DNA of 50,274 bases from Betaproteobacteria bacterium (GTDB lineage: Bacteria > Pseudomonadota > Gammaproteobacteria > Burkholderiales > SG8-41), in the NCBI GenBank assembly GCA_028292435.1, contig JAQGMI010000137.1:1-50274 (forward strand). Direction: 5' to 3'. The notes under the pieces are model-generated. The model was not told the origin of the DNA. It ran no database searches and saw nothing but the letters and a program-made list of their open reading frames with translations. Below are positions 1-10,885 of this stretch, in pieces. The position numbers were made by a program, and so were the translations under genes. Every line of letters begins with the position of its first letter. Position 1 is the first letter of the stretch.

Positions 1-1194
<1,194 letters not shown>

Positions 1195-1224
1195 GCCGCA
1201 CCTGGCCGACGGGCGCGGCAAAAG

Positions 1225-1794
1225 ATGGCGCAGGCAAAGCTACCCGCCAGATCCGAAGATGACGGCGATCTCTTCGAAAAACTGTTCTCGAATGTAACGC
1301 CGCTACCTGCGCACGGACGTGTCATTCATCCGGTCGCGCGGCGCAAGCCGGTACCCGAGCAACATCTGCGCGATGAACGTGCCGCGCTCGCCGACAGCCT
1401 CAGCGATCACATTGCATGGGACGTCGGAATGGAAACGGGCGATCAGCTCGTTTATCTGCGCAATGGACTATCGCCGCAAACGCTGCGGAAGCTGCGCCGC
1501 GGCCATTGGCTCATTCAGGCCGAACTCGACTTGCACGGACACACGACGAATGAAGCGCGCGAGGCGTTGATTGAATTTCTGAACTCGTGCCGGAAAGAGA
1601 ATGCACGCTGCGTGCGCATCATTCACGGCAAGGGTCTGCGGTCGAAGAATCGCGAGCCGGTTCTAAAAACCAAGGTGGCAAACTGGCTGATTCAGCGCGA
1701 CGAGGTTCTGGCGTTCTGCCAGGCGCGCCAGGTTGATGGGGGCGGTGGCGCCGTGATGGTGCTGCTAAAAACCGGCGCGCGAAAGCGCCCGTGA
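1225..1794 (+). CDS. Smr-domain protein (MutS2-type nuclease domain)
   Basis: A 189-residue protein with a C-terminal Smr domain at about residues 99-185. The two family hallmarks are present: LDLHG at 101-105 and HGKG at 134-137. Stand-alone Smr proteins of this size are widespread in proteobacteria. Known members nick or cleave DNA or RNA, and some (SmrB) act on mRNA at collided ribosomes. The N-terminal 95 residues are charged and probably flexible. The gene lies 30 bases after trxB and is likely co-transcribed. It ends 18 bases before the convergent glnB. The exact substrate cannot be told from sequence. Confidence 0.9.
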   Translation: MAQAKLPARSEDDGDLFEKLFSNVTPLPAHGRVIHPVARRKPVPEQHLRDERAALADSLSDHIAWDVGMETGDQLVYLRNGLSPQTLRKLRRGHWLIQAELDLHGHTTNEAREALIEFLNSCRKENARCVRIIHGKGLRSKNREPVLKTKVANWLIQRDEVLAFCQARQVDGGGGAVMVLLKTGARKRP

Positions 1795-1800
1795 AGGCGC
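1785..1800 (-). terminator. Weak hairpin at the smr/glnB convergent end
   Basis: A 5-base stem, GCGCC (1785-1789) with GGCGC (1796-1800), is followed in the minus-strand direction by TTT. It overlaps the last codons of the smr gene. It could help terminate glnB transcription, but stem and U-tract are both short. Confidence 0.25.
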
Positions 1801-1812
1801 AAAAAGCGTACG

Positions 1813-2157
<345 letters not shown>

Positions 2158-2205
2158 TTACTCCGATGTCATGACCGCCGGCGGCCGCCACCGGTCCAGT
2201 TGCGG

Positions 2206-2234
2206 ATTATAAAGCCTTGGCGCGCCGAATTAAA
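2206..2234 (-). promoter_or_regulatory. Candidate sigma-70 promoter of glnB
   Basis: On the minus strand a perfect TATAAT (2211 down to 2206) lies 17 bases after TTTAAT (2234 down to 2229), which matches the -35 consensus at three of six positions. The start codon of glnB at 2151 lies about 55 bases downstream. Confidence 0.5.
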
Positions 2235-2243
2235 TCGCCGTGA

Positions 2244-3851
2244 TTATTCGAACTGATGGCGATATTTATTGGTGACCGGATATCGCCAGTCCTTGCCGAA
2301 GCCCCGCGGCGTGATGCGAATGCCGATCGGCGCCTGGCGGCGTTTGTATTCGCTGATGCGAACCAGCTGAATTACGCGCTCAATGTCCTTGCGGCTGTAG
2401 CCTTGCGCTTCGATTTCGCGCAAACCCTGATCGTGTTCGACGTACGCCTCCATGATGGCGTCGAGCACGTCGTACGGCGGCAAGCTGTCCTGGTCGGTCT
2501 GATCGGCGCGCAGCTCGGCCGACGGCGCGCGCGTGATGACCCGCTGCGGAATCACCGGGGACAAACTATTGCGATAATTGGAAAGCCGATAAACGAGCAT
2601 TTTGCTGATATCTTTCAACACCGCAAATCCGCCGGCCATGTCGCCGTAAAGCGTCGCATAACCGGTGCCCATCTCGCTTTTGTTTCCCGTGGTCAGCACA
2701 ATGGCGCCGGTTTTATTCGACAATGCCATCAACAAAGTACCGCGAATCCGCGATTGCAGATTTTCTTCGGTGGTGTCGGGTTTAAGACCTTCGAACTGCT
2801 TTGCGAGCGCATCGGCGAACGCGTCATACGTCGGCTTGATTGCAATTTCCGAGTAACGCACGCCAAGGGCCTGCGCTTCCGCGAGCGCGTCATCCCGGCT
2901 CATGTTCGCGGTATATTGCGAGGGCATCATGACGGCATGTACTTTACCGGCGCCAAGCGCATCGGCCGCAATGGCAACCGTGAGCGCCGAGTCGATGCCG
3001 CCGGATAATCCGAGCAGCACGCCGGGAAATCCGTTTTTGGTCACGTAGTCGCGAACGCCCAGGCACAGCGCGTCGTAAACGTCGGCTTCGACGGCACGTT
3101 CCGCAACAATCTCCCCCGCCACCGGCGCGCCGTTTTCAACCGTGACAAAGGCGAGCGCTTCTTTGAATATCGGCAACTGATGCGTGACCTTGCCGTTACG
3201 GTCGAGCACGAACGATGCGCCATCGAACACGAGTTCGTCCTGGCCGCCGACCATGTTTGCGTAAATCAATGGCACGCCATTCTCGGCAACCCGCTCGCGC
3301 ATGACGTCATACCGCGTATGCTGCTTGCGCAAGTGGTACGGCGACGCATTCAGCACCAGCAGCAGCCGGGCGCCCGCCGCACAGGCAGCGCGCGGCGCGA
3401 ACGAATCCCAGGTGTCTTCGCAGATATTCACGCCTAACGGCACGCCATCGATCGCAAAAACGCAAGGCTCATTGCCCGCTTCAAAATAGCGCTCTTCGTC
3501 AAACACCGTGTCGTTGGGTAACGCATGCTTGTGGTAGGTGGCAACGATGCGGCCATCCTGAATGACGGACGCGGCGTTATAGCGCCGCGTGCCGACCTGA
3601 TGCGGATGACCCACGACCGCGGTAATGCCCTTGATGCGGCCCGCCAGTTCCGCGAGCGCGCCGGCGCAACTGCGGTAAAAATCGTCGCGCAGCAGCAGGT
3701 CCTCCGGCGGATAGCCGCACAATGCGAGTTCGGGGGTAATGATTACGTCGGCCGACTCGGCGCGTGCACGTTCGACAAAATCGAGTATGCGCGCTGCGTT
3801 ACCGCCAAGATCTCCAACCGTACAATTGATTTGAGCAATCGCGATTTTCAT
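2244..3851 (-). CDS. nadE: Glutamine-dependent NAD+ synthetase
   Basis: Catalyses the last step of NAD biosynthesis: amidation of nicotinic acid adenine dinucleotide with ATP, using ammonia released from glutamine. The 535-residue protein has two domains. The N-terminal nitrilase-type glutaminase (about 1-260) carries the Glu-Lys-Cys elements TPELALCGY, KHALPN and NICEDTW. The C-terminal synthetase carries the ATP-pyrophosphatase P-loop SGGIDS near residue 282 and TGNKSE further on. This is the two-domain, glutamine-using type, so no separate amidotransferase is needed. It is divergent from the DUF482 gene (53-base gap) and upstream of glnB. Confidence 0.96.
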   Translation of the reverse strand: MKIAIAQINCTVGDLGGNAARILDFVERARAESADVIITPELALCGYPPEDLLLRDDFYRSCAGALAELAGRIKGITAVVGHPHQVGTRRYNAASVIQDGRIVATYHKHALPNDTVFDEERYFEAGNEPCVFAIDGVPLGVNICEDTWDSFAPRAACAAGARLLLVLNASPYHLRKQHTRYDVMRERVAENGVPLIYANMVGGQDELVFDGASFVLDRNGKVTHQLPIFKEALAFVTVENGAPVAGEIVAERAVEADVYDALCLGVRDYVTKNGFPGVLLGLSGGIDSALTVAIAADALGAGKVHAVMMPSQYTANMSRDDALAEAQALGVRYSEIAIKPTYDAFADALAKQFEGLKPDTTEENLQSRIRGTLLMALSNKTGAIVLTTGNKSEMGTGYATLYGDMAGGFAVLKDISKMLVYRLSNYRNSLSPVIPQRVITRAPSAELRADQTDQDSLPPYDVLDAIMEAYVEHDQGLREIEAQGYSRKDIERVIQLVRISEYKRRQAPIGIRITPRGFGKDWRYPVTNKYRHQFE

Positions 3852-3904
3852 CTCGCTAATATATCATCAGGTCAACTGCCATTCTTACTCCGCGAAATTT
3901 TTCC

Positions 3905-5059
3905 GTGAAGCCTGCAGGTCCCGTAATTGAAGTGGTCGACTCGATTGCATCGATCGCTGCGGCCGACTGGAATCGTCTCGCGGGTGACGATCCCTTGTTG
4001 CGCCATGAATTCCTGCATCCGCTGCACGAAACCGGATGTGCGAGTGTGAAATCCGGATGGGCGCCGCAATTCCTGCTTTTGCGCGAGCAGGAAAAACTCA
4101 CGGGCGCGATGCCGCTCTATCTGAAATCGCATTCGTACGGCGAATATGTGTTTGACTGGGCGTGGGCTGACGCCTACCAGCGACATGGGCTCGCCTACTA
4201 TCCAAAATTGTTGAGCGCCGTGCCATTCACGCCGGTCACCGGCAGCCGTATGCTCGCCGATACGGCGGCACGCCGCGAAATGCTGGCCGGCGCCGCCCTC
4301 GAGCTCGCGAGGGAAATGCATGCATCCTCTTTGCATTGCCTTTATCCCGGGCTCGAGCAGGCAAACGAACTGAACGGCTGCGGACTTTTGCTGCGCCATG
4401 GCGTTCAATTTCACTGGCGCAACAACGATTATGCAGATTTCGACAGCTTTCTTGCGACGTTTAATCACGACAAGCGCAAAAAGATCAAACAGGAAAGACG
4501 CCGCGTCCGCGATGCGGGGATTGTGTTCGAATGGTTCGAAGGACCGGCGATTACCGATGCTTTATGGATTTTTTTCAACCGCTGCTACCGCGAAACGTAT
4601 CGGCAGCATCATTCGACACCTTACCTGAACCTCGAGTTTTTCCGCGCGCTCGGCCGCGGCATGGCGGAAAATCTGGTGCTGATCGTCGGCAACCGCGACG
4701 GCAATCCGATTGCCGCATCGCTCAACATCCACAATGGCAAACGGTTATGCGGACGCTACTGGGGCGCGCTGGAATACCACCCTTCCCTGCATTTCGAAGC
4801 GTGCTACTACCAGGTAATCGAATTCTGCATCGCAAAGCGCATCGCAGTCTTCGAAGGCGGCGCCCAGGGCGAACACAAGATCGCACGCGGCCTGATGCCG
4901 GTCGAAACGCATTCAGCGCATTGGCTGGCGCATCCCCAATTCGCGGCCGCGATTGAAGACTTCCTGCAACGCGAATCGCGCGGCGTCGAGATTTATCTCG
5001 ATGAATTGAACGAGCGCTCGCCGTTCAGGCAGAACGATTCGTCGAGCAGCGCGCAATGA
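3905..5059 (+). CDS. GNAT-type acyltransferase, DUF482/COG3146 family
   Basis: A 384-residue soluble protein of the DUF482 family, which has a double GNAT-like fold and is often labelled peptidogalycan biosynthesis or FemAB-like. Recognisable elements are the N-terminal HEFLHPLHETG, the central HDKRKKIKQERR basic segment, and the C-terminal GGAQGEHKIARG followed by PVETHSAHW. The biochemical role of the family is not established. The start is GTG at 3905; no in-frame ATG gives the conserved N-terminal region. It is divergent from nadE and ends 4 bases before a bidirectional hairpin. Family assignment is firm and function is open. Confidence 0.85.
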   Translation: MKPAGPVIEVVDSIASIAAADWNRLAGDDPLLRHEFLHPLHETGCASVKSGWAPQFLLLREQEKLTGAMPLYLKSHSYGEYVFDWAWADAYQRHGLAYYPKLLSAVPFTPVTGSRMLADTAARREMLAGAALELAREMHASSLHCLYPGLEQANELNGCGLLLRHGVQFHWRNNDYADFDSFLATFNHDKRKKIKQERRRVRDAGIVFEWFEGPAITDALWIFFNRCYRETYRQHHSTPYLNLEFFRALGRGMAENLVLIVGNRDGNPIAASLNIHNGKRLCGRYWGALEYHPSLHFEACYYQVIEFCIAKRIAVFEGGAQGEHKIARGLMPVETHSAHWLAHPQFAAAIEDFLQRESRGVEIYLDELNERSPFRQNDSSSSAQ

Positions 5060-5063
5060 AAAA

Positions 5064-5085
5064 CGGCGCACCTTCTGGTGCGCCG
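5064..5085. terminator. Bidirectional terminator hairpin
   Basis: A perfect 9-base stem, CGGCGCACC (5064-5072) and GGTGCGCCG (5077-5085), closes a TTCT loop. Five A residues on the left give a U-tract for minus-strand transcripts, and GATTTA follows on the right. It sits between two convergent genes (stops at 5059 and 5104). Confidence 0.8.
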
Positions 5086-5103
5086 AGATTTAGCTGGCCT
5101 TGA

Positions 5104-5748
5104 TTATTTCTTGCCGTCAGCCGGTGCTGCAGGGGCTGGTGCCGGCGCGGCAGCCGGTTTGGCGGCTGCTGGTGCGGCTGCCGGCGCTGCGGCCAGACCC
5201 AGATCACCCAACAGTCGCTGCGTTGCAGCCTGGATATTTTTTTCTTTCTCCGGCCAGTTTTGCTTGAGCGTCTCGAGCAGCTCTTTGACCTTCGCGGCAT
5301 TCGGCGCGGCGGCGCCAAGTTCGGTCGCCATTGCGTCCATTTCCGAGTCCATCGATGCGCGCACACCATCGAGCGAAGCACGAAAACCGTCGCGCACTGC
5401 GAGAATTGCACGCGCGCTGTCGAATGTTTTTGCGCCGTCGTCGACAGCAGGCGCCGCTGCCGCGGGCTGGCCGGCGGCGGGTGCCGCTGCGGCTGCCGGC
5501 GCAGCGGGGGCGACCGCGCCTGCGGCCATGATCAGCTTCCCGAGTTCCTTGCCGTACCGGGTCGCTGCATCGTCATTTAACTTTTTGAGACGGGCCGCGT
5601 TCGCCGCAGCCTGATCTTTTTCCTGCGTTGTCGCTGCGAGCTTTTGGTTCACTTCGTCGACCTGCATCATGCCGTAACCGATGCCGCCGGCCGCGCCTGC
5701 AATCAGCGCCACCACGCCAACGACGATTGTTTTTACTTTGTCGTTCAT
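5104..5748 (-). CDS. Ala/Pro-rich membrane-anchored protein of unknown function
   Basis: I do not recognise this 214-residue protein. One hydrophobic segment at about residues 7-28, rich in Gly and Ala, is a likely uncleaved membrane anchor. It is followed by a heptad-like charged stretch (30-75), an Ala/Pro linker (about 76-103), a helical region with repeated DGVRAS/SEMDAM-like charged segments (105-185), and a second Ala/Pro/Lys tail. The layout suggests a periplasmic helical domain held from the inner membrane by flexible linkers. The start is supported by GGGAG at 5755-5759, six bases before the ATG. It ends at a strong terminator and is divergent from the Nudix gene, so it appears monocistronic. 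Confidence 0.75.
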   Translation of the reverse strand: MNDKVKTIVVGVVALIAGAAGGIGYGMMQVDEVNQKLAATTQEKDQAAANAARLKKLNDDAATRYGKELGKLIMAAGAVAPAAPAAAAAPAAGQPAAAAPAVDDGAKTFDSARAILAVRDGFRASLDGVRASMDSEMDAMATELGAAAPNAAKVKELLETLKQNWPEKEKNIQAATQRLLGDLGLAAAPAAAPAAAKPAAAPAPAPAAPADGKK

Positions 5749-5903
5749 TTTCGTCTCCCTTGAATTGATCGAATTCCTGCTGCTTTCAGTTGAACTCGCT
5801 CCATCGCATCACGAGCCGCAGTGCCCAGATAATATCATGGGCTGCGCGTTCGGAATGTGACAAACGTCCACGCATAAACGCATCGGAGCCGGACGCGCCG
5901 GAA

Positions 5904-5932
5904 TTTTCAATGCGAGCTGATTGCCGTATAGT
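5904..5932 (+). promoter_or_regulatory. Candidate promoter of the Nudix gene
   Basis: TTTTCA (5904-5909), then a 17-base spacer, then TATAGT (5927-5932). The hexamers match the sigma-70 consensus at four and five of six positions. A transcript starting near 5939 would have a leader of about 25 bases before the proposed TTG start at 5965, which supports that start. Confidence 0.5.
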
Positions 5933-5964
5933 ACAAAACCATTCGCCATTCGATTGATGACGTC

Positions 5965-6540
5965 TTGAAGTTCTGCAGCAACTGCGGTGCGCCGGTTGAG
6001 TTGCGAGTGCCTGAAGGCGACTCGCTGCCGCGTTTCGTGTGCCCTGCCTGTCACGTCATTCATTATCAGAATCCGCGCATGATCGTCGGCTGCATCCCCG
6101 AATGGGAAGACGAAATCTTGTTGTGCCGCCGCGCGATCGAACCTCGCCATGGCTTGTGGACGGTGCCAGCGGGCTTTATGGAAAACGGCGAAACCACTTT
6201 TCAGGGCGCGGCACGCGAAACACTTGAAGAAGCGAATGCGCGGGTTGAAGTCGGCCAGCTTTACGCGCTCTACAACATCCCGCACATCAACCAGGTCTAC
6301 ATTCTCTTTCGTGCCCGCATGCTTGATCTTGATTTCGGCGCCGGCGCCGAAACGCTCGAGACGCGTCTATTCAAGGAACGCGACATTCCATGGGAAACAA
6401 TTGCGTTCGCCACCGTCCGCAACACGCTGACCCACTATTACAGCGACCGTCAAGCCGGCGACTACAAGTTTCACATCGGCACGATCGAACCGCTCGCGCG
6501 GCCGGCGGCAACCTCGGCCGCGCCGGGCGACCCGCGCTGA
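5965..6540 (+). CDS. Nudix hydrolase with N-terminal zinc ribbon
   Basis: Predicted to cleave a nucleoside diphosphate linked to another moiety. The 191-residue protein begins with a four-Cys zinc ribbon (Cys4, Cys7, Cys26, Cys29), followed by a Nudix domain. The Nudix box starts at Gly70 and keeps the catalytic Glu85, Glu88 and Glu89; the usual late Gly of the box is Asn91. The start is TTG at 5965, because the zinc ribbon follows directly (MKFCSNCG) and no ATG or GTG is available in frame. A promoter lies about 30 bases upstream. Its 3' end is 9 bases from the convergent exporter operon. Substrate unknown; NADH or ADP-ribose are known options for zinc-ribbon Nudix enzymes. Confidence 0.9.
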   Translation: MKFCSNCGAPVELRVPEGDSLPRFVCPACHVIHYQNPRMIVGCIPEWEDEILLCRRAIEPRHGLWTVPAGFMENGETTFQGAARETLEEANARVEVGQLYALYNIPHINQVYILFRARMLDLDFGAGAETLETRLFKERDIPWETIAFATVRNTLTHYYSDRQAGDYKFHIGTIEPLARPAATSAAPGDPR

Positions 6541-6549
6541 CCTGAATCG

Positions 6550-7716
6550 CTAAGCCGCGCGCAGTGCGTCGATGATCGGCAATCGCGCGGCGCGCATCGC
6601 CGGCAAAAACCCGCCGACCAGTCCCATCACCAGTGCGAACGCCATGGTTTTCACGGCGATGCCGGGCGTCAGGGTAAAGCTGAATGCCAGCTCGGAGAAC
6701 GATTGCCAGTTCATCGTCGAGATGGTGAAGAACTGCATGAAGGACGCGAGAAACAAGCCGGCTAAACCGCCGACGGCGCCGAGCAATATGGATTCGAACA
6801 GGAAAGCTGCCATGACGCTGGTTTGGCGGAATCCGAGCGCACGCAACGTGCCGATCTCGGCGGTGCGGCTGGCGACCGATGCGTACATCGTGATCATGGC
6901 GCCGATAACCGCACCAACTGAAAAAATGATCGACAGAGTGAGCCCGAGATAGCGAATAAAGCCGGCAAGCATTTCGGACTGGTCAGCGTAAAAAATCGTC
7001 TCGCGCTTCGCTTCCACAGTCAGCCGCTGATCGGTTTCGAGGCGCGTCTTCAGCGCGTCGAAATGGTCTGAAGCGTCGAGCTTTACGACCAATGCGGAAT
7101 AGACGGGCCGCCGGAACGCCTGCATCAACTGGTCGGCATCGCCCCATATCTCAGAGTCGAAGCCGCTCTTGCCGGCGTCGAATGTGCCGACCACGCGCCA
7201 TTCGCGCTGACCGAACCACAAGGTTTCGCCAATGCCGGCGCCCTTGAAACGCTCAGCGGCGCTGCGGCCCGCAATAATTTCGGACGCGCCCGGCTGAAAC
7301 ATGCGACCAGCGACGATTTTTAACTGCGGCCGCAAAGTGAGGCCTCGCGGCGCGACTCCGCGCACCATGACATTGGTCGGCTTTTCCGAATCGCGCTTAT
7401 TCAGGTTGACGAGCACGATCGTCTCTTTCGAGACCATGCGCTCGCCATCCGCGCCAAAGGCGACTTCGGGCTGGCTCTCGATCAATGCAGCCTGCGGCCG
7501 GTCAATCGCACTTTGCACTTCAGTCTGCGCCGAGCGGCGGATCACGACGACGTTATCGAACGATCCGGTTTCGACCAGCGTCTTGCGCAACCCCTCCTCG
7601 AGCATCAGCACTGTCGAAAATACAAACACCACAAGCGCCATACCGCCGGCAGTGAGGAACGTCGTCAACTTGCGCGCGAGCAAGTTGCGCATCGTGTATG
7701 AGAAAGGGATTTTCAT
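6550..7716 (-). CDS. ABC exporter permease, FtsX/MacB type (second subunit)
   Basis: Inner-membrane permease of 388 residues with FtsX-type topology: one N-terminal membrane segment (after MKIPFSYTMRNLLARK), a large periplasmic domain, and three C-terminal segments ending in the usual PAMRAARLPIIDALR. The ATG at 7716 is chosen because it shares one base with the stop of the upstream permease gene, implying coupled translation; longer in-frame readings have no protein-like N terminus. It is the last gene of the adaptor-ATPase-permease-permease operon on the minus strand and probably pairs with the other permease. Substrate unknown. Confidence 0.9.
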   Translation of the reverse strand: MKIPFSYTMRNLLARKLTTFLTAGGMALVVFVFSTVLMLEEGLRKTLVETGSFDNVVVIRRSAQTEVQSAIDRPQAALIESQPEVAFGADGERMVSKETIVLVNLNKRDSEKPTNVMVRGVAPRGLTLRPQLKIVAGRMFQPGASEIIAGRSAAERFKGAGIGETLWFGQREWRVVGTFDAGKSGFDSEIWGDADQLMQAFRRPVYSALVVKLDASDHFDALKTRLETDQRLTVEAKRETIFYADQSEMLAGFIRYLGLTLSIIFSVGAVIGAMITMYASVASRTAEIGTLRALGFRQTSVMAAFLFESILLGAVGGLAGLFLASFMQFFTISTMNWQSFSELAFSFTLTPGIAVKTMAFALVMGLVGGFLPAMRAARLPIIDALRAA

Positions 7717-8873
7717 CAGCCGATATTGCGTAAACCGTCGACGATTCGCATGTGCATCGCACGCACACATGGCAGCAGCGCGGCGACGGAGCCGACGATG
7801 ATGCCGGCGGAAATCTGCATGTAGAGTGTTTCCAGATTGACGTGAAAAACCGGAAACAGCGTTCCCATCGCCTTGCCGAATCTGTCGGCGACCGGGAACG
7901 TCAGCAGGATGCCGATCACCGACCCGAAGCACGCGATGACCAGCGACTCGCCGAAAATCAACAGCGTCAGATGGCCGGGCCCGAAGCCGAGCGCTTTGAG
8001 CGTTGCGTACTCGGCCATGCGTTCGCGCACCGTCATGGCCATCGTGTTGGCCATGACCGCCATGATGATGAAAATCACGAGGAAGGAAACGATTTTAATG
8101 GCGACGACAATGGCCTCGGTCATCGACACAAAGCCCATCTGGAAAGCCTGCTCCGTTTCGGTCAGGGTTTCCGCAAGCGAATTCTTGAATTCATGATCGA
8201 CTGCTGCAGCCACCTCGGCAGCGCGATCGGCGCTGGCGATAGAAATCGCGTAGACACCGACGGAGTTGGCGCGGCGCGGCGCTGTCCGCTTCATGGTTTC
8301 GTTGAGGTAATCCCAGTGAAAAAAGAACTGGGACGTATCGGTATTTTTTTCGGCGCCTTCGTAGATGCCGCGCACGACAAATTCCCAGTTCCCCGGAAAG
8401 ATCGTACCGCGCAAACTCACCTGGTCGCCGATCTTGAAGCCATAAGTATCCACGAGCTTGCGTCCGACGAGCGCTCCTTTGCGGTCGCGCTGAAACTCGC
8501 GCATCTGCTCCGGCGGCACGAGGTATTCGGGATACAAGTCGAAGTACGTCGACGCCTGCACCGCAAACTGCGGGAAAAAGTTTTTTTCCGTGACATAAAC
8601 GCCGCCGAACCAGTTCGCGTGTGACACGGCCTTCACACCTTCGATCTGGCGGATCTTCGCCGAATAGGTCAGCGGCAATGAGAACACCAGCGAAATCGAG
8701 TTGCGCGTAATAAGGCGCGTCTTGGATGCGGCATCCGAGCCGTGGTACCACGCGTCGACGACCGTGCGTAGTAACCCGAACGCAAGAATGGCCACCACGA
8801 TGCCCAGCACCGTGAGCCCGGTGCGCAGCTTGTGCCGCAGCGTGTTGCGGAGGATGAGCTTGAGGTAATACAA
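7716..8873 (-). CDS. ABC exporter permease, FtsX/MacB type (first subunit)
   Basis: A 385-residue permease with one N-terminal membrane helix (about 15-37), a periplasmic MacB-core-like region, and three C-terminal helices (about 260-375) ending at the conserved PCVRAMHMRIVDGLR. The segment RERMAEYATLKALGF is the typical coupling motif preceding the third helix. Its sequence differs clearly from the next permease in the operon, so the exporter is probably a heterodimer. The gene starts 42 bases after the ATPase gene stop. Such complexes export peptides, lipoproteins or drugs by a mechanotransmission mechanism; which one applies here is not evident. Confidence 0.9.
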   Translation of the reverse strand: MYYLKLILRNTLRHKLRTGLTVLGIVVAILAFGLLRTVVDAWYHGSDAASKTRLITRNSISLVFSLPLTYSAKIRQIEGVKAVSHANWFGGVYVTEKNFFPQFAVQASTYFDLYPEYLVPPEQMREFQRDRKGALVGRKLVDTYGFKIGDQVSLRGTIFPGNWEFVVRGIYEGAEKNTDTSQFFFHWDYLNETMKRTAPRRANSVGVYAISIASADRAAEVAAAVDHEFKNSLAETLTETEQAFQMGFVSMTEAIVVAIKIVSFLVIFIIMAVMANTMAMTVRERMAEYATLKALGFGPGHLTLLIFGESLVIACFGSVIGILLTFPVADRFGKAMGTLFPVFHVNLETLYMQISAGIIVGSVAALLPCVRAMHMRIVDGLRNIG

Positions 8874-8915
8874 GCAAATCGAGGAGCAAAGATCGAGCGA
8901 TTGAGGCAGAGCCCC

Positions 8916-9605
8916 TCAATCCTGAATCCTGAGCTCCCCCTTATCCAGATGCTGCACGCGATGCGCTTTTTCAGCCGAGTGTGGATCGTGCGTCACCATG
9001 ATGATCGTCTTACCCATTTCGCGATTCAGCTGGTCAAGCATGGCCAAAATGTCTTCCGCCGAGGCGCGATCCAGATCGCCGGTCGGTTCGTCGGCCACCA
9101 GAATCGTCGGATCGGTGATGATCGCGCGCGCGATAGCCACGCGCTGCTGCTGGCCGCCCGACAACTCGGAGGGAAAATGCTCCATCCGGTCGGCGAGCCC
9201 CACCATCGACAGTGCCGCAGTCACATGCTCCGCTCGCTCGCGCGAAGGCAGATCGGTCAGGAGTAGCGGCAGTTCGACATTCTCGAACGCCGTCAACACC
9301 GGCATCAGGTTATAGAACTGAAAAATAAAACCGACGTGGCGCGAGCGCCAGGCGGCCAGCGCGGCTTCATCCAGCGCCGTGATATCGATGCCGCCGACCC
9401 GGAGTTCGCCGCTGTCCGGTTTGTCGATGCCCGCAATCAGATTGAGCAGCGTGCTCTTGCCCGAACCTGACGGCCCCATCAACGCAACATAATCGCCCTG
9501 CGCGATATCGAACGTAATATTGGTCAGCACCGGCACGATCTGGTCGCCGCGCCGGTACGACTTGGCAAGATTCTTGATTTCGACGACGGGCGCTGACATC
9601 GTCAT
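8916..9605 (-). CDS. ABC exporter ATPase, LolD/MacB family
   Basis: ATP-binding subunit of 229 residues that drives the two FtsX-type permeases encoded downstream. Walker A is GPSGSGKST, the signature is LSGGQQQR, and Walker B with the family-specific extension is [11 protein letters not shown]. The H-loop lies in MVTHDP. The family supplies energy to lipoprotein sorting (LolCDE), MacAB efflux and related exporters. An alternative ATG lies two codons inside the proposed start at 9605; neither has a strong ribosome binding site. The upstream adaptor gene and downstream permeases define the operon. Confidence 0.94.
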   Translation of the reverse strand: MTMSAPVVEIKNLAKSYRRGDQIVPVLTNITFDIAQGDYVALMGPSGSGKSTLLNLIAGIDKPDSGELRVGGIDITALDEAALAAWRSRHVGFIFQFYNLMPVLTAFENVELPLLLTDLPSRERAEHVTAALSMVGLADRMEHFPSELSGGQQQRVAIARAIITDPTILVADEPTGDLDRASAEDILAMLDQLNREMGKTIIMVTHDPHSAEKAHRVQHLDKGELRIQD

Positions 9606-9667
9606 TCAGGTGCAGGACGATGCGAGGTAGCTGCGCTCATGCATGACGTTGACGCAGAATGCCGCGG

Positions 9668-10885
9668 TCACTTGCCGGACACCGCAATGCGCGCGCCGTC
9701 ATGCAGCTTGTCCGATGGCCGCATTACAACGCGATCGCCCGCCGCGACGCCCGAACGGATTTCCACCATCTCGCCGAGTTTCGCCCCGGTCTCAACCGGC
9801 GCCTGGATGACCTTGTCGTCCTTGATGACGAACACGACGCTTTTGCCGTCGCGCTGCACGATCGCCGCCGGCTGCAGCACGGTGCGCGCCGTGCGCTCGC
9901 CATCCGGCATTTCCTGCGAAAGAAAAGAAACTTTTGCGCTCATTTCAGGCAACACGCGTGAATCGAGTTCGGTGAAACGGATTTTCGCCATCACCGTGGC
10001 CTTCGCACGATCGACCGTCGGCACCATGCGCAGCAGACGCCCGCGAAATCTCACGCCCGGAAGCGCATCAAGCTGAATCTCGCACGGCTGATCGGGTTGA
10101 ATTTTTTCCAGATTAGATTCCGAGACATCGGCCTCGACTTCGAGCGTCGACATATCAGCCATCGTCACCACGGCGGCTTGCGAGCCCAACGCCGAGGAGA
10201 AAGGCGTAATCACATCGCCGACGTTGGCGTTCTTGGTCAGCACCACGCCCTCGAACGGCGCCCGGATCAGCGTCTGCTCAACACCGACGTCGGCGGCGCG
10301 ATAGTTGGCTTGAGCGACCGCAATTGCCGCCTTGTAGCCGGAAATCGCCGACTTTGCTTTCTCGAATCGCGACACTGCCGAATCGTGCGCCGCCTCCGAG
10401 ACGAAATGCTTGGCGAGCAGATCGCGCGAGCGATTGAAAATACGCTCCGCCTCGTTCAACTCCGCCTCGCCCTGCTCCAGATTCGCGCGCGCCACCTTGA
10501 TGTTGGCGGCGGCCTGGTCTCTGGCGGCAACGACATCCCGGCTTTCGAGCCGCGCGAGCACTTCGCCCTGCTTGACGCGCGAACCTTCCCGCACACCGAG
10601 CCATTCGAGACGGCCCGTCGCCTTCGACGCCACCGCTGCTTTGCGCTGGGCTACGACGTAGCCTGTCGAATTCAACAACGTGAACGATTGCGACGGATAA
10701 GCCGTCGAGACCGTCACCGGTTCCACCTGCACTGGCGCATTCATGCCGCGGAAAACCGCGCCCGCGGCAATCAGCGCAAGAACAATGACGACGACAAGCC
10801 ATGTTCGCCGTCGCCGCCGCGGCGCGCTCGCCGAAGGCGACGCAGCGCGATTAATCGTTAGTCGTGAGATATCGGGATCTGCCAT
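9668..10885 (-). CDS. Periplasmic adaptor (HlyD/MacA/RND-type)
   Basis: Membrane-fusion protein of 405 residues that links the inner-membrane exporter to an outer-membrane channel. A basic N-terminal stretch (RRRRR near 24-28) precedes one membrane helix at about 29-46. Then come the first half of a lipoyl domain, an alpha-helical hairpin (about 115-195, rich in Ala, Glu and Arg), the second lipoyl half (LIRAPFEGVV), a beta-barrel and a membrane-proximal domain. It is the first gene of the minus-strand operon and is followed after 62 bases by the ATPase. No outer-membrane TolC-like gene is present in the window, so the channel must be encoded elsewhere. Confidence 0.93.
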   Translation of the reverse strand: MADPDISRLTINRAASPSASAPRRRRRTWLVVVIVLALIAAGAVFRGMNAPVQVEPVTVSTAYPSQSFTLLNSTGYVVAQRKAAVASKATGRLEWLGVREGSRVKQGEVLARLESRDVVAARDQAAANIKVARANLEQGEAELNEAERIFNRSRDLLAKHFVSEAAHDSAVSRFEKAKSAISGYKAAIAVAQANYRAADVGVEQTLIRAPFEGVVLTKNANVGDVITPFSSALGSQAAVVTMADMSTLEVEADVSESNLEKIQPDQPCEIQLDALPGVRFRGRLLRMVPTVDRAKATVMAKIRFTELDSRVLPEMSAKVSFLSQEMPDGERTARTVLQPAAIVQRDGKSVVFVIKDDKVIQAPVETGAKLGEMVEIRSGVAAGDRVVMRPSDKLHDGARIAVSGK

